Program-made: the position numbers and the translations under genes
From: Nematostella vectensis
Taxonomy: Eukaryota > Cnidaria > Anthozoa > Actiniaria > Edwardsiidae
Assembly: GCF_932526225.1 (NCBI RefSeq)
Contig: NC_064045.1
Location: 10,506,022-10,570,021, forward strand
Length of the DNA: 64,000 nt
Direction: 5' to 3'
The notes under the pieces: model-generated
What the model was told of the DNA's origin: nothing
What the model saw: only the letters and a program-made list of their open reading frames with translations
Database searches by the model: none
Shown: piece by piece, positions 32,830 to 45,211 of the stretch
Numbering within the stretch: position 1 is the first letter of the stretch
Layout: every line of letters begins with the position of its first letter

Positions 32830-34055
32830 TGCTAGAGAGTTTTTTGCTCGACGACAGTGATGTTTGAGGGGTTTTACCAACCGGCTTTGTTAAAAGCTTT
32901 ATTATTACTAAGTATTTGTTAGCGCCATGAGCATCATAAGTCTGGCGGTAAAAGACCGAATATTTAGTCGTTTTTCCGCTCTTAGGATATACGAAAAGAT
33001 CAATGAGGCAGAAAGCCTCCGCCTCTAGTTAGAGAGACAGCTTCAGACTTCAGCTGAAGAAGTAAGAGTTAAGATGAGCGCTGGAGCGGAAGACCTCACC
33101 GTTTCGGCGAAATCTAAGTGCTATCATTGATGATGAGACTATATTGGTGTGCCTTTATATTTCTTGATATTCGAAGCTAAAGAAGAATTTATTTCTGGCT
33201 CCGGCCTTAGCTAGGGAAGAAATATATTTATTTTCGAATAATAACTTGGAACTTCTAAGAATACCCGTTATTTCACTCTTACACTTTACAATGGGAAGTG
33301 TGCTTAGATTTGTTGTTTTTGTTTGTATTTCGTTATGTGTGAGTTTCTCTAAATTCAAGGGAAACTATTATATGACATATATTACATCTTAAGAAAGGAA
33401 ATTTTTAAGCAAATATTGGATAGTGAAAGCAACATAAACTTAGAAATACCATAGTATTTTAAACACAGATATAATAGCGTTACCTAAAAACATTTAACAG
33501 AGGTTTAGCCTTCAACAGCCTCTTTTTGGTACCGTTAAAGTCAAAGGATCGCAAGTTAGACATCCTAAGTGTTGGAAGGCTTGCATTTAGTGTGCAATGA
33601 GTTGTGATACATTATTTGATCAGTAAAGCTCATAAAAAATTTAAATTGCGATCAATAGGAGTCAAAAAAGCTTAGAAAATTTAATGCATCTCTAACTAAG
33701 TGACTGTGAATGGGTTTAGTCGTATTTATCACAGATCAGACGCTGTGGCATTGTATGTAATAAATAGAGTTATTGTATTGGAATTTGTAGCTTTTAAGAG
33801 ACACGTTTTTTTAAGAACTTTATTTGCTGGAAATCCTTTATTAAGCTTAGAATTGCATGTCAGTTCTTTAAGCTTTCCCTTAGTCCATTGCAGCAATCCC
33901 TTGGAGCTCATTTCGGAACTGCTCGCAATCGTTTCGTGTCCTGGGGTCAGTTTTAAGGGGTTTGAAGTGGGGGGGGGGAAAGGTGTGCACCAGTGCCCTA
34001 CCCCTTGCTCCGCCCCTGCAAAAACATCGGATGTTGTCTATCATAACCTATCTTC
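32830..34055. other. Interior of the 16-kb element, no gene seen
   Basis: No supported gene. A MITE-end fragment related to the 21642 element (CAGTGCCCTACCCC, then CCGCCCCTGC) ends near 34019. Confidence 0.4.
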
Positions 34056-34059
34056 TCCT

Positions 34060-34225
34060 CTTAACTTCCCTGCTTACTGGTCCCATATCAGCTCTTTTTA
34101 CGACTTCCTCAACAAATGTTGAGTATTTAAGTTGGAAAACGTCCTGCATTTTCTCCCTTAATCATCTTTCAGGTCTCACAACCGTATAACAAAACTGAGA
34201 GTACCTGTGCCTTATATACCGTCGT
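34060..34225 (-). mobile_element. Degenerate reverse transcriptase fragment
   Basis: On the minus strand the sequence reads TVYKAQVLSVLLYGCET followed by a stop where a tryptophan is expected. The LLYGCETW block is diagnostic of LINE polymerase C-terminal regions. Further stops show that it is dead. Confidence 0.65.
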
Positions 34226-34330
34226 CTCGGGATTTTTTTCAAGCTACATATTCTTCTTTACTGCTCCTTTTACAAACCTCCTCTCGCGCCCGCTTCCCGC
34301 ATCGATCTTCTTTCCCAGGCTCTACTGAGG

Positions 34331-36424
34331 GTGTTTGACAAGCAGAAAAAGTCCCATCCCAACGTCGTGATTGCAGGCGACTTTAACTGTGGGGATATAA
34401 ACTGGAAGGTCAGCCCTCCTGTTATTACCAACCCGGCCACTGCCTCATTGATGAATAAGTTACTTGACTTTATTGATGACCACGCCCTCACACAGTATGT
34501 TTCCGATCCCACTCGCCCTGCCTCACTGAACACACTGGACTTTGTTTGCTCGTCAGTTCCTTCTCTTGTCTCAGACGTCTCTGTTCATCCTGGCATGAGC
34601 GACCACGATCTAGTACATTTCTATATCAACACTAACCCACGGCGTGCAACCAGAACCCCCCATAAGGTGTACTTGTTTGACCGGATGAACTTGGAAGGTC
34701 TTCAACACGACATGGATTTGCTTAATCCATCCTTCATGGTCTCACCGCTCTCTCGATCTGTTGAGGAAAACTGGTCAATCTTTAAAACGGGTATTAAATC
34801 AGCAATCGACGCAAATGTCCCTCATAAAATGACCAAACGCAAACCAGACGTCCCTTGGTTGAACAGGGCACTTAAGCGGCAGACACGCAAGCGCGAACGC
34901 CTCCTTCGCAGGGCAAAGCATTCTGGGGACAAGTCACCGTCTTCGCCTGCCTGGTTGGCTTACAGGAAATATCGTAACAAGGTTACCAAGGCACTAAAAG
35001 AAGCTCATAATCACCACCTGAACGAAGTTGTGGGCGGCAGCCTAGTTTCAAATCCAAAGAAATTTTGGAACTACGTTAAGAGCCGTCGATCAGAAGTATC
35101 AGACATCCCTTCACTAAGGTCTAACGATGGTGTCTCCATATCCCCGCGCGACAAAGCTCAGGTTCTCAACAAGCAGTTCCAAAGTGTGTTCACTGTGGAC
35201 GACGGAGTTCTCCCTGGACTTGGCCCAAGCCCGTTTCCGCATATTAGTGATATCATTTTCACCCCTACTGGCATTAAAAAACAACTAGACAATATGCAGA
35301 CATGCAAGGCCTCAGGCCCTGATGAACTTCCAGCACGCATTCTACACGACTTGTCAAACTACCTAGCCAACATGTTATGCATCATCTTCCAACAGAGTTA
35401 CGATAAGGGGACGCTCCCTCTAGACTGGTCTACCGCCAAAGTAGTCCCAGTCCACAAGAAGGATAACCGTGACAACCCCGGCAATTACCGCCCTATCTCT
35501 CTTACGTGCCTCTCCTGTAAAGTCATGGAACACATTGTGCTAAGCCATTTAAACAAACATCTATCTGCTTTTAATATCCTGTCAGACCTGCAACATGGCT
35601 TCCGCAGCGGTTTCTCCTGTGAGACTCAATTGATTCTTGCTACACATGACTGGGCCAGCACACTTAATTCTCATGGCCAGGTAGATGCCATTATGCTCGA
35701 CTTTAGCAAGGCCTTCGACAAGGTGTCCCACGCAAAGCTATCCCATAAACTACATCACTGTTGCATACGTGGAAAGACTCTTGGTTGGATTGAAGCCTTT
35801 CTAAACAACCGAAATCAGTTCGTAGTAGTTGACGGGTCCCATTCCAGTCAGGTTCCTGTGACATCAGGTGTCCCCCAGGGGACCGTGCTTGGCCCAACCC
35901 TCTTTCTTGTGTTCATTAACGACATTGTTGACCAATGCAGCTCGGTAACTCGCCTATTTGCAGATGACACAGTGGTCTACAGGACCATTCGATCTCCAGC
36001 CGACCATGTGTCCCTCCAACACGATCTCTGCAACCTTGAAGCCTGGGCTCGGACTTGGCAGATGGAGTTTAATGCCTCTAAATGCCAATTACTGCCGATC
36101 ACCTTGAAGAGAAATAGCAGCTTGTTCAACTACTCGCTAGGCTCCCAGCTCCTGAATTCTACAGACGAGCATGACTATCTAGGGATCCGCGTTGCACACG
36201 ATCTCCGCTGGAGTAGGCATTGTTGTAAAGTCTCTTTGAAAGCCAACAAGACTCTTGGATTATTGCGACGTACCCTTAAACCCTGTTCTCAGAGTGTAAA
36301 GGAACGTGCGTACTTTTCAATGATAAGACCGGTCATGGAATATGCTTCTCCAGTATGGAACCCCTTCACGGATAGAGACATCAACAAATTAGAGCAAGTG
36401 CAGAAAAATGCGGCGCTCATCTGA
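34331..36424 (+). pseudogene. Retrotransposon polyprotein, EN (partial) and RT
   Basis: This is the main surviving frame of the element, about 697 codons from an internal GTG/valine, open upstream to about 34250. The EN N-terminal catalytic residues are lost, while the RT palm with FADD is intact. It copies RNA into DNA at nicked targets in intact relatives; this copy lacks the parts needed for autonomous movement. Confidence 0.85.
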
Positions 36425-36758
36425 CCTTGTTAAATCCCTGAATTGGGACTCGCTTGAAGTGCGACGTCAGCTCGCCCAACTATGCCTCTTCTATAAAATC
36501 CGCAACAATTTAGTGAACATTACTCTACCTCAACAATTTCAGCCAAACCTTCGACCGTCCAGAACAAACTCCTCTAAATATAACCAGATTCAGTCCAATG
36601 TACTTTCCCACTCATACTCTTTTTTTCCTAGAACTATCAGGACTTGGAACTTGCTTCCCTCCGAGGTTGTCGAGTCCTCGTCGATTGACTCCTTTAAATC
36701 AAGTGCACTGCCAGTCTTAAGATCCTTACGGATCCCTGGCCACCTTCGCCGCCTATAA
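36408..36758 (+). pseudogene. Retrotransposon C-terminal region, frameshifted
   Basis: This frame holds the C-terminal domain that follows RT in Jockey/CR1-like elements: NWDSLEVRRQLAQLCLFYKI, then SFFPRTIRTWNLLPSEVVES, then SIDSFKSSAL. It overlaps the end of the RT frame by a few codons in another phase. Confidence 0.82.
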
Positions 36759-36843
36759 TACCTTGGCGCCCCCTAGAAATAAGCGCAAGCTTTAATAGGG
36801 TCTAACATTTAAGCATTACTATAGCGCATACACCCCTTGCCTA

Positions 36844-37378
36844 TTATATATTTTTAGGTCTTTTACTCCAACAAAGACTACATATAAAGACCAACATCAT
36901 TAACTTTTTATCCATATTCCTTTTGCACTTGTTTTCCTTGTATTCCTTTTGCACTTGTCTTTTGTACAAATAACGGCCCACCCGAGTACGGCAAATCCTA
37001 CAGGACCCACAATGCTGGACAAAACTGTTGTCGCCTTTTTTGGATTTCCACTGCATAGGGGTTTCAATGTTACCCACTCCTCCTGCCCGCTTCTCCCCCC
37101 TCCCCCCAGTACAATGTTGTCCAATTCGGGGTGTAAATCTTAGGAATTCAGCACGGTTACATCCAACATTAGAAAGGGGGAAGGGAGGTTTCACTGACAT
37201 GATCATGCACTCTTGGTGACACTTGGTTTTCCCGCTTTTTTTCCAAGCTTGTACCACTTCGTGAAGGGGGCTTGTATAAAGTGGACCTTTCTGCTGTCTC
37301 CACTCATTATCCACAAATAATATGTTTTTCTTACTTTGCCCTCTGCATTTTTTTCTTGTTTCGAATGATTAGGTGACG
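36844..37378. other. Low-complexity flank, doubtful ORF
   Basis: A minus-strand frame of 156 codons crosses this region but its composition is mixed, its codons are unlike the host genes here, and it has no recognisable domain. I see no supported gene. Confidence 0.35.
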
Positions 37379-37650
37379 TCACCGTACGTAATCATCAAGC
37401 TTCACATTTCTTGCCTTCATACATTCAAAAATATGTTTCGCTAAGCGCCGATTCACGTTTTCATTCCGGCTCAATCCCATAATTCTGACGAAGTTATTTT
37501 CTTTGTTGGCATGGTGTCTAACATTGATACCTGCATGCGTTTTAAGGAAAATTATCCCGATCATCTTTATAGGCCGGACATTCTAACAGAAAATGCTCTT
37601 CATCCTCAACTTTACCTGTCTGGCATACTAAGCATTCAACTACAGTGGCG
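37379..37650 (-). mobile_element. LINE 3' fragment with zinc-binding (zf-RVT-like) block
   Basis: On the minus strand, near 37555-37645, the sequence reads ECLVCQTGKVEDEEHFLLEC then PAYKDDRDNF. This is the CxxC-H-C motif found after reverse transcriptase in several LINE groups. A frameshift leads into RRLAKHIFECMKARN and a stop at 37379. Only this C-terminal piece remains. Confidence 0.72.
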
Positions 37651-37661
37651 GCGGGCTATAT

Positions 37662-37695
37662 ACCCCCCCCCCCCCCCTTCCACACACACACACAG
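37662..37695. repeat. Poly-C run followed by (CA)n
   Basis: About 15 consecutive C bases are followed by TTCCACACACACACACA. Confidence 0.9.
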
Positions 37696-37809
37696 TTGTT
37701 GCAACATACACTTGATACACTGTCTATGCAAGCCAATCACAATCCGTATATTTGGGTCGCGACCGTTTCATGGTATATAGTATCCTTTTGCAGTACTCGG
37801 TTTTGTAAG

Positions 37810-39560
37810 TCGTTGTGGCCTTTAGACTTCTTGGAAATACGCGACACGGCCCAAATTACAGATATTTTCAGCTGTGCTTCAAGACATCTACTGTAGATTT
37901 CCTGTTAAGATTCCCAAAGGACTTCTAAAGCAAACACAAATAAAACAGCCTAACAGACATATGCAGTAGCAGACCACTCTGCGGCAACTCTTATCGGCAA
38001 TAATATCGCTTTTGCATTGCCAGGCATAATCCGTGGTTTCCTGATAGCAAAAGCTTAATTTCTTTATATTTTACTGGGCTGGCGTTCGCAAGGCCCACCT
38101 ATATAGAATGATCTAGAGAAATTACCCTTCACTTTGTGACTGTATAATAATCGATTATCATATATCTACAGTGACTCAAGAAACTTGATTTCGCACTAAA
38201 CTAGTCACATCCTATTTTCTAAAAGCCAATTGAAGAAATCTAAGGCCGCTCCTAGCCTCCTCCCTCTCTGCAGGCATCTCTAGGTCTAGGTGCTGGAAAA
38301 TTCAAAACTTAACAAATAGAGAATCTAAGGGTAGGGGCAAAGAAAGTAGCTGTTATTTACTTATTCTTTTTGAATGAACAATACTGACACAATTTCGATC
38401 CGAGATTGGTTCCCATATCGTTTCGTGATAACTGAAATTAATTGTTAGTTAGATAATGGAAAACCACAGTAGAGACAGTACATGATTTTCAACATTATCT
38501 ACATGTGCCTGGGAAGCCATTCAAGATTTCAGTACTGGGTTAATTCATTGTTACTGTTAACTCATCCATATTCAATAGGTGATTCGACCAATCGGATGCC
38601 CCTTTGTAGACACGTGAGTAGGCTTTTACATAGGCAAGTCCCCAGCGATATAACTGTGTGGTAAAATCCTTACGTGTCCGAATCAGTTTCTCTAAATCAA
38701 TAACAAACAGCGCTATGCTGTTCTTTTGCCGGATCCTTATTTTCTCTTACAATTTGCCATTTCGTGTAATTTCTGATCGACTTTGAATTACACAGTCTTC
38801 CAAAGTATTTTTGGTCTTCAGTCTCAGGAGTTTGGCGGTATAAACTGCGACTTCGGAGGCATGTTTTTGTGAACTCAACAGCGCTCGAGGAATGCCTGAA
38901 TTTATTTAATTTCAACAAAATTTGTTTCATTGTCTACTCTGTGTCTACTGTAGTTATCTGGATTCCCAGGAACGCAACATGTATACTTTCGACTTTTCAT
39001 CTAATCAATGAAGTACTATTTTAGGCATTGAGTGCTCTTGAGTATATTTTTAATTCACTGATGGACAAGCTTTGACTCCCTGATGAACATAGACTTTGTG
39101 TTTCCACCTCAATTGGTCAAAGCGCCTATTGAAATTGGATGAGTTAATCGTAACAGTGAAATTGGACCACTGGACTTAGCACCGAATTCTTGAAATGGCT
39201 TCCCAGTCGCACGTAGCATTCGCATGACGTGTTTTATCGGGTACGAAATTTTATACCCGATAAAACACTGCTACTACTGCTCGTGTTTTAAATAGTACAT
39301 TGATACTAAATGAAGGGAAAATTCTTGCTGAACATTCTATTTATTGTGTATGAGCCTTACAAACAATAGCCATCAGCGGAAAATAAAGAAAACCACGGAT
39401 TATGCCTGGCAAAACTCAAAAGCGATAATTGCCGATAAGAGTTGCCGCAGAGTGGTAGCTGGGAAATCTTTACATAAAATCTACAGTAGATATCTTAAAG
39501 CGCAGCTGATAATATCTGTAATTTGGCCCGTGTCGCGTATTGTCCCGAAATAAAAATAAT
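37810..39560. mobile_element. Imperfect foldback element inside the 16-kb unit
   Basis: The left arm 37840-38045 (CGACACGGCCCAAATTACAG, then CACTCTGCGGCAACTCTTAT and CAGGCATAATCCGTGG) is inverted at 39385-39545. Further in, 38508-38605 (CTGGGAAGCCATTCAAGATT, then TTAACTCATCCATATTCAAT) is inverted at 39100-39205. The arms are unequal because of about 300 bp extra on the left. The right arm includes a lone palindrome of the TIR motif (TTTTATCGGGTA with TACCCGATAAAA) at about 39231-39267. No transposase was seen. Confidence 0.7.
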
Positions 39561-39564
39561 CATT

Positions 39565-41344
39565 TGAACCATGAGTCCCTGAACTCGCTCGCATCCTTTC
39601 AGTGAGCCAGGATCTTATTACAGCAAGTGTCCGATGTCAGCTAGGCTAGCCTCTGCTTTGGTAGAATACTATTCGCCTTCAGTATGGTTGATCATACTAA
39701 TCAATGTCATTTTAACAGTTAATAAATGGGACAGTTTTCCGTGGAAAAGAGGTTTACTCCTCGGAACCAAGTATAATAGAGAATTAGACCTTATGTGATT
39801 ATAGATAATAAAGCGCTTTTGACCTTTCAAACGACGCGCTATTCAACCGCCGCCGCCTGATAAATAAGTAACACGACCCCGAGCGGTGCGATTTTTTTCT
39901 TCCCATTATATAAAAATAAAAAGACAATTACAATACTAGGGACAGTGATGATGAATCCCACCTTATCAAAAACAAATCCAACCACCAACGTCCTCAGCTG
40001 GGACTGCTTTGGACTTGTCATCACAAGGGAAATGTACACAAAAGCGGCAGAGAATCTATTTGATAAAATGCTTTAGCCTGTTAGCTGACTTTTACGGGGC
40101 TTTCCTTTTAGTTTCATTGAAGGCAAGAATTTAACTATAAAATCAGTCTGATCTCTGTGTTGCATTCGTTAATGGCACACGGTGTCGCAACGTGAGTTCG
40201 CCGAAGTCCGGTCAATGAATAACTTGACAATTTGCTGGAGAAACGATAATTTGTGTGTTCCTGCACTTGCAACACATGAAAGCCATTGTGATCCCAATCA
40301 ATTTCCTCTAATCATCTCCGTCTTAAGCAAGTATTTTTGCCTTTGGAGCTGAACTCAAGATTAGTTTAAAATCAATAATAGGACACAAAGGACTACTTAT
40401 AGTTATATAGCCCTCCGGAATTATATGAAATTTGCTATCTAAAATTTGTAATCAGGGAGTAAGAAACTTTATTTTAGTTAGCTGAGAGACATGATTGAGT
40501 CATTTTTAGTAAATGAAGATAAACGTATTTCAGAGCTCTACATTTTATTTTCCGTTTAGAGTGTCATTAGAGCGTACCCTGTGTACCAGAGGCTCCGAGC
40601 TTCGCGGCGTTCGTTCCATACTTGAGAATTAAGGGTTTTTTTTAACAAAAAGAATAATCATGGAAAAACTTTGCCAAATTTATGACACTCACCGCATCCG
40701 TATAAGAATTGTTGGTTTCACGATTATGACGTTAATCTGTTGGACGTGTATCAAATGGCAAAAAAGCTGTCCAATGTGTTATTCCTGAATGGCGTTTTTC
40801 GCACGTATTTCTTATGAGGGGATTCCGACCTACCGTTTCAACTTGTAGCTTAATTAACTTTTTATTTGATCAGCAAGAAATCCCGAAACTCTGAAAAAAA
40901 GTAATTTCCGACTAAATTCACTGAAGAGCTGGCAGGCTTGCTATAGTGGTAATACATTTGTTTATTACACTTGAACAAGCTTTAATTCGCGACTCTACGT
41001 TTTACAATAACCACACAAAGTAGACTGACAAAGTAGTATGAAACTTAAGCGCCTGTTTCAGCTGGAACGGAAATATAGCAGCCAATCACGTATGATCGGA
41101 CCGGTGTTTATACCTGAGCGGAACCATCTCTTCTAGGCACGTCTTTCGATCATAGTTAGCTACAGTCGCTGTTTTCAAACTTAGCATTTTAGCTCCAACA
41201 ACCGACGCACATCTAAGCCAAGATGTACATACTTTATTAAATTTCTGAGTAGAATGATACCAAAAATCGGACTCACTAGACTATACTAGCGGCATTCAAA
41301 GACTACAAAGGCCTGCCATTGTGGCCTTCAATCGATTTCCTTTC
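39565..41344. other. Interior of the 16-kb element, no gene seen
   Basis: No supported coding region or repeat array. Confidence 0.35.
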
Positions 41345-41504
41345 TTTTTATAAACGCGCACAAATATAGACTCACGCACACATTCCACGCACGCAAAACA
41401 AAATAAAACCCAGTAAAACCCATAAGTTAAATATTAATATAGTGAAATATTAAAGTAAATATGTCAACCACATCATGGGGTATCGTATATCTGTGTTTAT
41501 TATC

Positions 41505-41835
41505 CGGTATTTTCTACCCGATGCTTTATCCGGTATTTTTTACCCGATGTTTTATCGGGTATTTTTACCCGATGTTTTATCGGGTATTTTTACCCGATGT
41601 TTTATCGGGTATTTTTACCCGATGTTTTATCGGGTATTTTTACCCGATGTTTTATCGGGTATTTTTACCCGATGTTTTTACCCGATGTTTTTACCCGATG
41701 TTTTATCGGGTAATTTACCCGATATTTATTATCGGGTATTTTTACCCGATGTTTTATCGGGTATTTTTACCCGATGTTTTATCGGGTATTTTTACCCGAT
41801 GTTTTGTATCTTATCGGGTATTTTCATTTACCCGT
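41505..41835. repeat. 25-bp tandem array in the right TIR
   Basis: About 12 copies of the CCCGATGTTTTATCGGGTAT type unit, with occasional units shortened to CCCGATGTTTTTA. It is the inverted counterpart of 26770-27090. Confidence 0.92.
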
Positions 41836-41996
41836 TGTTTTACCGCCATGGCCCTAAAGCTCATCGGGTATTTTCAGTTATCGGTGTTTTACCACCATGG
41901 CCCTAAAGCTCAATTGGTCCGGTATCTTTTCCTCGCGAACTCCAGCCCAGCGAAATACAGAGAAAAGAGGCCTCTGCTAGCAGGGAAATAGAGAGC

Positions 41997-43390
41997 CTAT
42001 TTTGCAAATATTTTATTTTGGTTAATATCAATCATTGGTCATATGTTTACATTTTGATTCGATTGAATCGCTTTGCTTAAATGCTGGTAAAACAACTTTC
42101 ATAAATGAAACAGCCTACAGATCATATACATGGCATTTTCATTCTTTAGGCGGAGTACCAAAAGTTATGTTTCTAGCTTCAAAGAGGCTTAAGAGGTACC
42201 TTTCGCTGATTTTCTACCCTCTCTCTCGGTGTCTTGCCTCTATGATAATGCGAAGAGGAAATTTACAATAAAAATCATGCTCGACTTAGCATAAAATCAC
42301 TAGGACGTGAATAAAATTATATTTTGAGCGTTTTATTCGTTTTCATTTCTAGATTGTGCCTCATCCTAAAGAGTAATGCTCACGCATAATAACAAAATGT
42401 TATTTAGTCCAAATAAACAAAATTTTGGATAAAAGAGGGAAGATTATTTTTAACGCAGTTGCCATGCTGGAATGTACGGTCACTTGTTCATTTCATTCTT
42501 TTGCTATTTACGCACGCTTCTACGGCTAGAACAAAGATTTAGTCGAGACTGAGTGAATGACACACTTTTGAATTTATCCTCCTATTTTTTAACGCGTTAG
42601 GATCTGGAGCCCATCTTTCACACACCGATAGTTTATTAGTTGGAGATTCATATATTGTACATGATTTTCATAAAACGAGTCTATGACAAGGTGTACCAAA
42701 AATGTTTTTAGAAGCAAACATAATTATTGGCTGTTGTTGCATGTCTATGCTGTTAAAGGACTTTTTGCTCTTAATAAGGGGTGCTACGGAAATCAGACCT
42801 CCCAGACATATTCCTGGAGGAATTCTTATCAAACGTCCAATACAAACTTTCCAGCGATTTCCACGCCTTTTCGAGATATATAGAATATAATTACATGCGT
42901 GCTTTGGGGCTTTGAGAAAAGTAAAACCATGCAAGCTCGTAATCGTTCAATTATTTTAAAACCAGGTGGAAATATGTGCTCAGAGTTCACTCAGATTAAG
43001 TAAAATAACAGTTTTAGCTATGCTGTGAGTCTCGGCTTTTAACTTTGCTTATGACTGGATGTACCAAAAATGTGAAATTTAGTGAGTTAGAACTTTTCTC
43101 ATGTGATTCATTCTCTTCAAAATGTCGCCAAAATCTGATTCTTTTAAGACTTCTTAGGAAGTTGATTTGCTAACATGAGATAAGTTGACCCTTATACTTT
43201 ATTGTCATGATATTTTTTTTGTTTAAAAAGGCGAGCATACTATCTAATGTTATAAATGTAATAAAACTTCGCAAAACATCGCCTTCGTCAAAGCGTGGGC
43301 TGTTGTCATGACAAATGGCAGAAAATGGCGTCGCATGGAATCGAGGACGCCGGACAGTGGCTTATGCATATGAGCATCTGTTCCGTAGAC
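41997..43390. other. Intergenic, no gene seen
   Basis: AT-rich host DNA beyond the 16-kb element. GGTGTACCAAAAATG-like words recur at about 42157, 42691 and 43059 without a clear element. Confidence 0.35.
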
Positions 43391-43394
43391 TGCT

Positions 43395-43612
43395 TAGCCT
43401 CACTCGCAGGCGTTTTTAGGCAGGCGTCGCTCGCTCCCCCCCCCCCCCCCCCCCCCCAAAGAAAGTCAGGGTACAAAGTCCAGCCTTCCAGAAATTGGAA
43501 AGCTACTCCTGATTGGTCAATTGCTGGGAACACAAAAACCCTGCTCGGTGAAGCAGGCGTTTGTGGAGGGGGAGCGAGCGACGCCTGCCTAAAAACGCCT
43601 GCAAAGAAGGCT
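43395..43612. mobile_element. MITE with GCAGGCGTTTTTAGGCAGGC ends
   Basis: A perfect TIR of about 34 bp (GCAGGCGTTTTTAGGCAGGC then GTCGCTCGCTCCCCC) sits at both ends. An interior of about 140 bp contains a C run at 43436-43457. The TIR extends imperfectly outward to AGCCT/AGGCT. The symmetrical arms give antiparallel false ORFs. Confidence 0.88.
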
Positions 43613-44347
43613 AGGAGCTCCTCCAACCTTAAAAGATGTAATACCAGATTTTTAAATTTTGTATTTGTCAAGTATGTAAATTATACCGCGCAATACCTTG
43701 CAAAAGGCTGGTAATAAAAAAATGACCACTACCTATCACATTGGCTTTCTTATGCTGACTCTACCTGATTCAAGACGAAAGGGAGTTTACAAGCTGCTGA
43801 CGTTGTTGCTCGTTTTTCTAAAATAGGTGTTTTTTTTAAATTATAAACACCAATATTATAATCAAAACAAGTTGGAGAGCAATTACTGTAATTGATCGCT
43901 TAAGCGTTCATTTTGAAAAAGCGCCCTATCTCTAGAATTAGAGAAACGATGGGGCTGTCCCCACTCCTCAGTCACTGACAACCCAGAGGTTCAGGGTGAC
44001 AATTCTTTTAATACAACCTTTCCGAGGCTGCTCGGGTTATAGAGGTAAAAAAGACTAGAACTTAGGGTTATCCACGGGAGCGTGTTATCGAATGTTCGAC
44101 TTAGCAGGGGGTCAAATAAAGTACACCAAGGGAAATTGATTTTTTTTTTTCGCTACAGACCGGCATATTAAAACGATCCAAGCCTCCAAATTTTTATTGA
44201 CGAATGGAGTTTTTGTCATGGTATTTAATTTCGTCAAAAGCAAATATTTCAAGTCATAACATTATTGTGTTCTTTCAAACTCAAATCCGTGAAGAAGAAA
44301 AAAACAACCCATAAACAACAATTCTTTTCCGATTCCTTTGGGACTAT

Positions 44348-44437
44348 TTATTCTATAAACGCTTTATGTTTTTTGAGACCATAATTATAGCTTTCCAAGT
44401 GTTTAATTACGGCTTTTTGTTCTGGGTCAGTTGCCAT
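44348..44437 (-). CDS. Possible short coding exon, MATDPEQKAVIKHLESYNYG
   Basis: On the minus strand an open segment from about 44466 reads KVNLKDFIAMATDPEQKAVI, then KHLESYNYGLKKHKAFIE and TAA. The composition is strongly protein-like for such a short frame. No strong acceptor or partner exon was identified, so it may be the end of a gene or a fragment. Its function is unknown. Confidence 0.28.
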   Translation of the reverse strand: MATDPEQKAVIKHLESYNYGLKKHKAFIE

Positions 44438-44519
44438 AGCGATGAAATCCTTCAAGTTGACCTTCCCTTACTAGTCGAGGATCTCGCCTCGGTCTAAACC
44501 AACGGGATTTTAGCTAGAG

Positions 44520-45211
44520 ATGAAAATAACTAGATAAAGGTTTATCGCAGAAAATGTAATGTCTCTTTAAAATGAGACGTTGTTTTAAAGGCTTGTATCA
44601 AGATGTAGGTCTGAAAGGTGAGTGATTGTGTGATGAATGTTTTCATCTGACAGTCAAGGCCGAATGCCTGACATTGGATGGGGCTTATAAACTGCTCCTT
44701 TTCTTTGTATTAATCTTCGTTATGGTCTAAAATGAACAGCAAATAACACTGGAACAACAGGTTTATCTTTTGACACCCCAAAGTAGACTTTGCCACGTAA
44801 TTAGGACACAAATCGCATTAGTGGCCGATAAGTGATTTTGCTTTGCCGTGTTTACATTTTTTCAGACTTTATTTAAGTTGTCAAGTATTCGCTTTTTTAA
44901 ATTCAATTATAGATAGGAGATTTTGTCCCTTATGTTAGGCAATTCCCTCGCCTATTCCGAACGATTCAGTACCTACACCGTGTTTTTCTACAACAGCTTT
45001 TAAAAGCACTTTTCAGTAACGGAATATTTATTCGACTTCCAGTTTATTAGGTGCTAATGATCAATTGTTGTGTCGCGCATTCACCCCTCCATTTTTAATT
45101 TTATTGGCGTTCACAGGAAGTTGAATCGCAAATGCTGTTCAGAGATAGACTTCAGAATATTGCGTGTTTTACAAACTCTTCTACTTGACATTCAGACAAA
45201 GAGTCTGTAAC
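44520..45211. other. Upstream region of the WD40 gene
   Basis: 5' flank and probable 5' UTR of the gene starting at 45212. No TATA box, other gene or clear repeat was recognised. Confidence 0.4.

Larger units (their letters stand above)
34250..36800 (+). mobile_element. 5'-truncated non-LTR retrotransposon (endonuclease and reverse transcriptase)
   Basis: The open frame begins within the endonuclease domain (SFYKPPLAPASRIDLL, VVIAGDFNCGDINW, SDHDLVHF). It continues through reverse transcriptase motifs: VVPVHKKDNRDNPGNYRPIS, DLQHGFRSGFSCETQL, MLDFSKAFDKV, GVPQGTVLGPTLFLVFINDI, catalytic LFADDTVVY, and EHDYLGI. The frame ends at a stop near 36424, and a second frame (36408-36758) continues LVKSLNWDSLEVRRQLAQL. 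The junction lacks the usual block between NAA and SLNWDSL, so a deletion plus frameshift has occurred. The start of the endonuclease is absent. It belongs to the Jockey/CR1-like superfamily by motif style. It is probably inactive. Confidence 0.93.

Noticed and set aside
36844-37314. 156-codon minus-strand ORF
   Set aside because: No domain, mixed composition and overlap with retrotransposon flanks; not enough to call a gene.
43295-43714. Antiparallel ORFs of 139 and 121 codons
   Set aside because: The two share peptides only because the MITE arms are inverted copies of each other.
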